From assembly GCA_009746045.1 (NCBI GenBank), contig RPFO01000104.1, forward strand, positions 1,846,109 to 1,873,608: a stretch of 27,500 nt of DNA, in the 5' to 3' direction. This stretch comes from Mesostigma viride. Its lineage: Eukaryota > Streptophyta > Mesostigmatophyceae > Mesostigmatales > Mesostigmataceae. Each line of letters starts with the position of its first letter. Position 1 is the first letter of the stretch. Of this stretch, positions 21,045 to 27,500 are shown piece by piece. The notes below the pieces were generated by a model. It did not search any database and was not told where the DNA came from. It saw nothing but the letters and a program-made list of their open reading frames with translations. The position numbers were made by a program, and so were the translations under genes.

Positions 21045-22298
21045 GGCCCCTTCACCACGGGGTGTGGCAAGACCTGTTGTGTCCTGTCCCCATCTCTGTT
21101 CATTATTGTCGTGGATCACGTCATGCATGCGCCGGGCACGTGCGCGCTTTACTGCTCTTAAGGGGTTCGAGCCCGGCTTGCCGGACCTCCTCAACGAGCG
21201 AGAGCACGGCGGCGTTGACCCCGGCTACCGCCTGTCCCGGACCTGATTTATGCGGATGACACCACCCTCATCGCGCGCCCCGAGCACATTCAGACCTGGC
21301 TGGACTGTCTGGGCTTGGAGGCGAGGGCGGTGGGGTTGGAGATTAGTGTCAAAACTGGGGCGATGGTGATTGGGGCCTCCAGTCGCCCGTCGCTGCCGCG
21401 CCTGCTCGATGGGACGGAGGTCCCGTTCCGTGATCACTTTAAACTGTTGGGGAGCATGCTCCCCGACACCGCCGACGATGTGGACATCCGCATCGGCCTG
21501 GCCTGGGCTAGGCTTCGCTCGCTCAACACCTACTGGTGCTCGAAGGGCCTGGGCGAGCACCGCAAGCGCATGCTCTTCAACTTAGGTCCTCGTCCTCACG
21601 GTGCTTACGTATGGCTCCAAGGCATGGACACTCACGGACACACTGGCCTCCAACTGCTCGACCGCGCAGTTTATAGGATGCTCCGACAGGTCCTGAATGT
21701 AGGGGTTTCTAAGCATAGGTCATTTAAGAGTCTTTATAAAAGGCTATACCTCGCATTTCGGATGAGATTAGGCAGCGTAGGATAGCATTCTTAGGACATC
21801 TTGCTGGCACCAGCCAGGTCGACACCGCCCTTGGTCTGGCCGGCCCCCAGCGGCTTGGCCAACCAGGGCGGCACATCCTGACCTGGCCTGGCCCCAGGGA
21901 CATTCCTAGAAAGCAAGGTAAACCTCAGGCCTGCCATGAACTCCACCCAGATGTTGCTGGCCGACCTAGCTCAGCCAGAGCCACTAGTGGTCCCAGCTCA
22001 GTTTGAACACCGCATTCACTCCCTCTATCTTCTTTGGACTGCTATGCAGAACAAGAAGAGGTGGCAGAAGATTGTCCAGGCTCACACGCCAGCCCCTGTG
22101 GGCAAGCCCCCTCCCCCCAAGCGGAAGGGGCGCTTTGCTGAGTAGTGTAGTTAGGATTTTCTAGACTAGATAGCTTAGAGTTAGGTGAGTTCGATTACAC
22201 GGCTTCGCCCACCCCCACCCATCGAGCAAGGAGTATGTGCTACATGATCTCCCAACGGAGTCATGCATGTTATAATTTAATTTAATTTTTAATTTAAT
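21045..22298 (+). mobile_element. LINE family copy 3, RT motif to 3' tail
   Basis: The first part, in one frame, reads CVLSPSLFIIVVDHVMH, the RT block preceding the catalytic strand. After a frame change comes LIYADDTTLIARPEHIQTWL with YADD at 21249-21260. The frame then runs to 21785 (VGLEISVKTGAMVIG, FKLLGSMLPDTADDVDIRIG, LNTYWCSKGLGEHRKRMLF), shifts, and ends with LLWTAMQNKKRWQKIVQAH and KPPPPKRKGRFAE to TAG (22143-22145). The 3' UTR repeats GAGTATGTGCTACATGATCT and ends in AATTTAATTTAATTTTTAAT at about 22298. Recognisable sequence starts at nearly the same RT position as in copy 1. Confidence 0.8.
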
Positions 22299-22400
22299 GC
22301 CCATGCGCATGACACACAAGTACTTACCTACTTACTTACTTAAACTTATACTTACTTACACAAACTTATACTTACTTACTTAAGTACTTACTTACTTACA
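22299..22400. repeat. ACTT-rich microsatellite beside a LINE tail
   Basis: From 22319 to about 22399 the sequence is imperfect (ACTT)n with TAAACTTATA interruptions, starting about 20 bases after the LINE tail. Simple repeats often grow from LINE 3' tails, but here the unit differs from the AATTTAA tail. Confidence 0.85.
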
Positions 22401-23441
22401 GACAACAACAAACTGTGAAATCCCTCCCCAGGCTCGATCCCCGGATAGAGCAATCAAGCTAGCTGTCTAGATCGTGCGGGCAAATCACAATAACGGGCCC
22501 GTAGCTTTCGCAGAAGAGCACATGCATGAAAGGATATGAGCTCAGCGTTACAGTACCGTCGTGATTAGCTGCGGCTCCTTGTGGCCATCAGCTTGCGCCT
22601 TAGCCCACGTCTTGCACCATGAGCCCACCTTAATTGCCTTTTTATAGCATAAGCTATGCGTCAACCTACCTATGGTACGTGTTGCATGGGTGCATCAATG
22701 GTATCCACAGTGTTGTGCCCGGCCGGCCCGGCACCATGCTGTGGACAGAGCGCTCGATCTGTGGCCTGCCCACTTGTGGCAGTGATCGAGAGAGCCGCCT
22801 TCCCTCCTCGTTGTGTATAGGGGTTGATCGGTTCCTTAATTTCCTCTGTATTGGCACCCACGTACCTAACAATTAATTAGGGGTTGAAAGTACGTTCCTT
22901 CACTTTGTATTGGCACGCTCCACGTGACGCATTCACGTGTTAATTAATTTATAAATGTACGTCTAGCATATTAATACATATAATCCTGGTCACGCACTCT
23001 GCAATTGATACAGTCATCACCGCCTCATCTCAGACTTGAGTCTCAGAGGATTCCACACTTCCATAGGAGCTATTCTGCTGATAACAGCAGGCTTGGAGTT
23101 AACGACGTAACATGGCCCAGATTCTCCAGCTTTCTGGCCTGCGCTGGTCAAAGTCATTGGTAGCCCCTCACAAGATATGCATCTGAACGTAGCATTTTCC
23201 ATGTTTCCACCTGCAACTGGTTGGGCCGGCCAGGTCTGAGGCAGCCATCCTGGGAGCTGGATCTGTACAGAATCCATGCCTGTGCCGTGTAGCGCCTAGT
23301 AGCATCCAGTGGGGGGTGGACTACTGTTTGTCAGCGAATGTATGAAGCAGCTCATTGTCTGGGGCACGCAGTGCCTTCCATGCACTCAGGAGTCTACACG
23401 GAGTGCATGAATGAAGCCTGGCCACAACCATTCATGCCTTG
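22401..23441. other. intergenic DNA / probable 3' flank of the aminopeptidase gene
   Basis: No convincing gene. It holds a 40-base imperfect palindrome (22705-22744) and AT-rich stretches near 22870-22980. The part nearest 23441 is presumably 3' UTR of the - strand aminopeptidase gene. The first TGTAA on that strand that I noticed is far away, near 22548. An 86-codon frame on the - strand (23017-23277) has no recognised domain. Confidence 0.45.
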
Positions 23442-23851
23442 TTACTGCTTTCCCCGCAGCTTCACCCACTCTACCAACGTCGCCACTCCGAAACCGGTGC
23501 CTGCGTCCTTCTTCCACACAGGACCAGCAATGTCAAGATGGGCCCACTGCATGCCTTCCTTGACAAACTGCGGCACGGCGAATTTCCGAGGAAAAGGGGT
23601 AAACATCAGCAACAGGACAAATGAGCAGCCTGTCAGTATTAAGTCCAAAATAAAACAGAATATCCCCCAAAAATAATATTTAACAACATGATTGAAACTT
23701 ATTTCAGTTACTGAAGTCATCTGCATTGGATAGCCCCCCTACGCGCGAGGCACTTGGAGAGGAGCGACTTACATTCAACCACCGATTGGCCATCATTCAT
23801 TTAGCCACAGGAAACAGCCCCTGCTTCAAGAAGAGGGCACACACACACGCG

Positions 23852-23884
<33 letters not shown>

Positions 23885-26800
23885 CTGTTTCAAGAAGAGC
23901 GCCGCGGTGATGCTGCCACCCGCACGGTCTCCCGTGTTCTTCATATCCGCGCAGCTGCTTTTCAGCGTCTCGAAATAGCTGCGGGTAAACAAAATGATGG
24001 CAAGAAGGACAAGCCAGCATGCCGCAGCCAAAAAGCAATCCGACTGTCACAATCATTTCTGTCGTTTGCGATTCTTGTCTCCTTCGATGCCCAAAGAGGA
24101 TGGAGGAGGGAAGGAGGGGAGGAGGTGATGAGCGCATGGATGAACAATGCAGGTTCCTTGATGCACAAAGAGGATGGAGGAGGGAAGGAGGTGATGAACG
24201 CACGGATGAACAATGCAGGTTCCTTGATGCCCAAAGAGGATGGAGGGGAGGAGGGGAGGAGGTGATGAGCGCACGGATGAACAATGCAGGTTCCTTGTGC
24301 ACAAAGAGAATGGAGGGGAGGAGCTTATAAACGGATACGGCTGTAGCAACACGATGAGTGCAAAGGAGAACCACAACCCCCCTTCTCGCTATTAGCACCA
24401 AGGCGGAGGGGGGTGGAGGGGGGAGTTGCCGACACAACTAGACGGCTATAGAGTTTGCTATCACTGTCTGTAGACACCTACCACATTCAGTGGGTATGGA
24501 ACACGATGCAGTGGATACCTACTATAATGCAGCGGATATGGACCACGATGCAGTGATTACCTAACACCATGCAGTGGATCCTACCACCACTAAGTGATTA
24601 CCTACCACAATGCGGTAGATACCAAACACAAGGCAGTGGATATGTAACACGATGCAGTGATTACCTAACACCATGCAGTGGATACCTACCACGATGCGGA
24701 AGATATGGAACACACTGCGGAATTCAGTGCTCCGTGGTCCCCCAACGGGGAGACGAGACTAACGAATTAATAATGGAACACGATGCAGTGGGTCACCAAG
24801 GGGCGCAACAGGTACGGGCGCCAGCAGAATCACCCACTGGAATAAAATGGGCAAACAATGCGAAGAGAATCGAGGCCTTGACATCATTGATGACGGGCCA
24901 CAGTTACTGCCTGGGATGCAGATGCCCGGCCACAAATAGAACCGGTGCCCACACTGTTTGTTTGAGTAACTCGGACAAAAGGTTACAATCCATAAAGGGC
25001 AGCGGCAACGCAGGATGTTCTGATAATGCTGACGATGATGATGCTAAGTAAATAATCATACCCATCATGATAATAATAAAAAAAGAAATTGAAAAAGATC
25101 ACAATGACGCAAACTGTGCTAACCACACACCGGCATCACATCCAACTAGCTAGTTACATTAGATAAGCACTGAGCAGATGGGAAACACTCACCCGATGCC
25201 CACCTGTCCCCCCTGGCCATCTTTCATTCCTGATAACTCCACTACTCGTGGCATGCCATTATGAACAGTGCATAATGAACAGTGCATAATGACCAGGGCT
25301 CCACCCAACCCACCTGTCCTCCATCGGCGTTAATAATACTAATAAACCTTGCAGTATATTCTTATCAACTATGCGTAAATACAGCGCACTACCGCGACCC
25401 ACCTGTCCTCCATGGGCATGCGCCAGATCTTCTCACACGCCGCCTTGCTGGCGGCCGACAGCTGGTCCGCCATCGCGTCGTCGGGCGTGAAGAGACCCGC
25501 GATGTCATTGCCCAGCGCGATGATGCACGCGCCCGTCAGCGTGGCCAGGTCTACCGCCTGCAGATAGCAAGGCATGTGGAGACAGCAATCGGAGATTAGG
25601 ATGAAACCTCAACCTGGCCCGGTCGATCGCCTGCAAGTACAACGGGATCCAAATTGACCACAAGCAGTGCCACCGCTATACACTTATAATACTTAAACGT
25701 GACGGGCCGGTAGAAGCATGGGGCGGTATCCATGTAAATAAGGCCAGGTCGGTCACCTGCTCGTGTCAAATGCGGGAAAAAAAAGCCATTCGCTGCTTTG
25801 GCGTTGTGGTGGTCCATGTACCAGTTCTTATAGTGTACGCCGCGTGTCGGTTGCAGAGTGGCTCACACGTGCTGTCACGGTCTGCTTATCGATCGGGAAC
25901 TTTGCAAGAGCATCAAATAAACAAGATACAAGATACAGGATATTTCATCAAGTGCATGTAAGATTTTTGGGGGAGGGATGACAATCACAAGTGGCCTGGT
26001 TGCAGCTTCTTTAAGCGCGAGGGGTAAGGGGTTGGCCACACAACTTCCCGATCGGAATCAGGTACATAGCAAGTGATAGTTGGACAACATGCTGAAAGCT
26101 TCCACGTCAAGTGGCTTGACCAGGTGGTAGGTTGCATCGTTCATTTCCAGGGTCAACAAATGGCTATACAATATGGGTCGCCCATCTCATAGATTATAAT
26201 ATATTCCAGACCAACTGTACAAAGTTAACTCCAGATCAACGCAAGATGACGAGGTCAGGTAAGGGCTATGCGGTGGGGGCGCACACATCTAGACTACACC
26301 GATAGACTACACAGCATATTCTAGACTAAGGATACATTATTCAGTTTAGACATGCAGTATGGGATGGGGTCAAGGCACTCACAGAGGCATTACCCCGTTT
26401 AGACCACTAGTTTGGGATGAGGTCAAGGCACTCACCGCCTCAGCGCCCGCGTTGGCAGCGTACACCAGCGCGTCAGCCAACGTGAGCCGCCCCTCCGCGT
26501 CCGTATTGTTGACCTGCAGCCGTCACAGAAAGGCGACATGCAGCCAAGGTCACCACATGCTTCATGCGTCCGTGTTGTTTACAAGCCACCGTCACATCAG
26601 GCGTCATGATCATCGGCATGAATATGGAACATCACGGACGTGTACATCATGTGTACATGCGTATGTGCTGTCGACCTGCATACCTTCACTCATCTCCAAA
26701 CAATTAAACACTTTCCCCCCCCTCAAGTTGACCAGTTTCCACCAGCTACCATCAAGGTCTTCCCAGCTACCATCAAGGTCTTCCCATGGAGCACAGCAGT

Positions 26801-27344
26801 ACCCGTGGCAACACAAACAGCAACAAGAGGTTACCCGCAATATGATAGCATTCTATGTGAAAAACTGAGTAGGCACCTATCAATCAATGAGAGCATACCA
26901 ATAAAAAACTTGGACCTCAACTGTCTCCCTATTGGCAGAGCCGTACGCCTAGTAAACCTAAAACCAAAAGTGACGCTACGTCACCGAGGGTACTATGACT
27001 TTTGTTCCTGTATGGGCTTCCCCTTGGACGATGAGGATGCCTGGTGACCGATGCCACGAGATCCGCCGTGATGCTACCGACCCACACAGATATATGAAAC
27101 ATGTACCTCACTGTGAACTGGTATCTAAAACCTGTACCTTGATGGCCTTCCCCTTGGACGCAGTGACGATGTCTTAGAACAAATAACATGGTAAGCGCAG
27201 TATTATTATTTACTAGTAAAGTACCGATACTGGCATGTATTACACCGGTACAAGCACGTATTATAACGAGAGTAGTATAATTCAGGAGAACCATCCCACC
27301 TTGACAGTTTTCCTGTTGGACGCGGTGAGCATGTCAATGGGGCG
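23442..27344 (-). CDS. LAP: M17 leucyl aminopeptidase, C-terminal 165 aa in five exons (5' partial)
   Basis: Read on the - strand, exons are 27344-27300, 26513-26436, 25557-25403, 23978-23885 and 23567-23442 (stop TAA 23444-23442), all GT-AG and in phase (498 bases). They encode [47 protein letters not shown] and [39 protein letters not shown] and [11 protein letters not shown]. This is the catalytic C-domain of the M17 di-zinc aminopeptidases, which cut N-terminal residues from peptides. NTDAEGR supplies metal-binding Asp and Glu and the Arg near the active site. The Lys and Asp ligands encoded further 5' lie outside the window. Intron sizes are 786, 878, 1424 and 317 bases. The 45-base microexon has N-R-K where relatives usually have N-G-K. 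Compartment cannot be judged without the N-terminus. Confidence 0.9.
23839..23884. repeat. (CA)n-(CG)n-(CA)n microsatellite at a splice donor
   Basis: The + strand reads CA repeats, a short GCGCGCGCGC core, then CA repeats. On the - strand the donor GT of the fourth exon listed for the aminopeptidase (after 23885) is the first GT of the array, so the intron begins GTGTGTGT. Alternating purine-pyrimidine tracts of this kind can adopt Z-DNA. Confidence 0.9.
24086..24322. repeat. four-unit minisatellite of 66-74 bases in an aminopeptidase intron
   Basis: Units begin GATGCCCAAAGAGGATGGAG or a variant at 24086, 24160, 24226 and 24297; the last is truncated. Unit length varies through GGAGGGGA slippage inside the unit. 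It lies in the intron 23979-25402. Confidence 0.9.
24487..24800. repeat. degenerate 20-25-base minisatellite (ATGCAGTGGATA core)
   Basis: About ten imperfect units of the form CACGATGCAGTGGATACCTA run from 24487 to 24722, and a further one sits near 24779. They are more diverged than the array at 24086, so older. They lie in the same aminopeptidase intron. Confidence 0.8.
26344..26435. repeat. 39-base direct repeat covering an aminopeptidase splice donor
   Basis: 26397-26435 and 26344-26382 match over 39 bases with few differences; both end GGTCAAGGCACTCAC on the + strand. On the - strand this is a donor plus the first bases of the intron: GTGAGTGCCTTGACC. The 26435 copy adjoins the NTDAEGR exon; the other lies 53 bases into the intron. 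Confidence 0.85.
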
Positions 27345-27500
27345 CTGTAAGTATACTGTAAGTACAGAACAAGTATGAATATAGTATATACTAATGCATA
27401 TACTATTATGCCCTGATTACGCCAGATTGGTTTTAGCTAAACCATCCAGGTCTTGATGAGCGTTCGCCAGCCATAATTTTTCATGTCCACGGCTACACAT

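Noticed and set aside
21160-21190. tRNA T-arm-like GGTTCGAGCCC
   Set aside because: It lies inside the LINE RT region and no cloverleaf surrounds it.
23017-23277. 86-codon - strand frame as a further aminopeptidase exon
   Set aside because: The M17 protein already ends with a stop at 23442 at the expected length after TGFGV, and this frame matches nothing.
23826-24437. 203-codon and 107-codon - strand frames across the 24086 minisatellite
   Set aside because: They are repeat translations ([10 protein letters not shown]) crossing a splice junction; only 23978-23885 matches M17 aminopeptidases.
24569-25051. 160-codon frame on the + strand
   Set aside because: It runs through the degenerate minisatellite in an aminopeptidase intron, on the opposite strand, with no domain.

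Overview
The window looks like nuclear DNA of a green alga, most likely a chlorophyte of the Chlamydomonadales type. The reasons are GT-AG introns, GC-rich exons set in more AT-rich introns, a nucleus-encoded thylakoid-lumen protein with a two-part targeting sequence, a TGTAA polyadenylation-type signal behind it, and mixed LTR and LINE retroelement debris. The species cannot be named from sequence alone.

Three host genes can be read. (1) Bases 2-3448 (+) hold the 3' part of a YAK1-type DYRK kinase: the end of the kinase C-lobe, then a roughly 950-residue low-complexity Gly/Gln/Ser/Met tail with a polyQ tract, all in one exon. (2) Bases 13608-17169 (+) hold a complete four-exon gene for a 232-aa thylakoid lumenal pentapeptide-repeat protein of the plant TL17/TL20.3 family. 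Its introns carry large minisatellites. (3) Bases 27344-23442 (-) hold the last five exons of an M17 leucyl aminopeptidase, including the NTDAEGR metal-site motif. Its 5' exons lie beyond the right edge.

The space between is mostly repeats. Bases 5590-9085 are a decayed Ty1/copia-like element with an odd apparent order: integrase, then a retropepsin-like segment, then reverse transcriptase and RNase H. At 10188-11945 is a LINE with a second, inverted copy of the same family inserted into it. Bases 18949-22297 hold a different LINE 3' end (-), an ORF1-like RRM relic (+), and a third copy of the first LINE family (+). Bases 17918-18877 are about 960 bp of GGAT/GGGT/G/GGGC simple repeat. Bases 11946-13607 and 22298-23441 have no recognisable gene.

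The most unusual observation is in the aminopeptidase gene. Six features at its exon borders (a whole microexon, two acceptors and three donors) have decayed copies lying just inside the neighbouring intron. The farther copies are usually the more diverged. The acceptor of exon 3 in the lumenal-protein gene shows the same thing. This suggests introns that grow by repeated tandem duplication of the splice junction. It was found by eye and needs a dot-plot and RNA reads to confirm. The host genes show no sign of forming a pathway or operon; they are ordinary neighbours in a repeat-rich eukaryotic chromosome.
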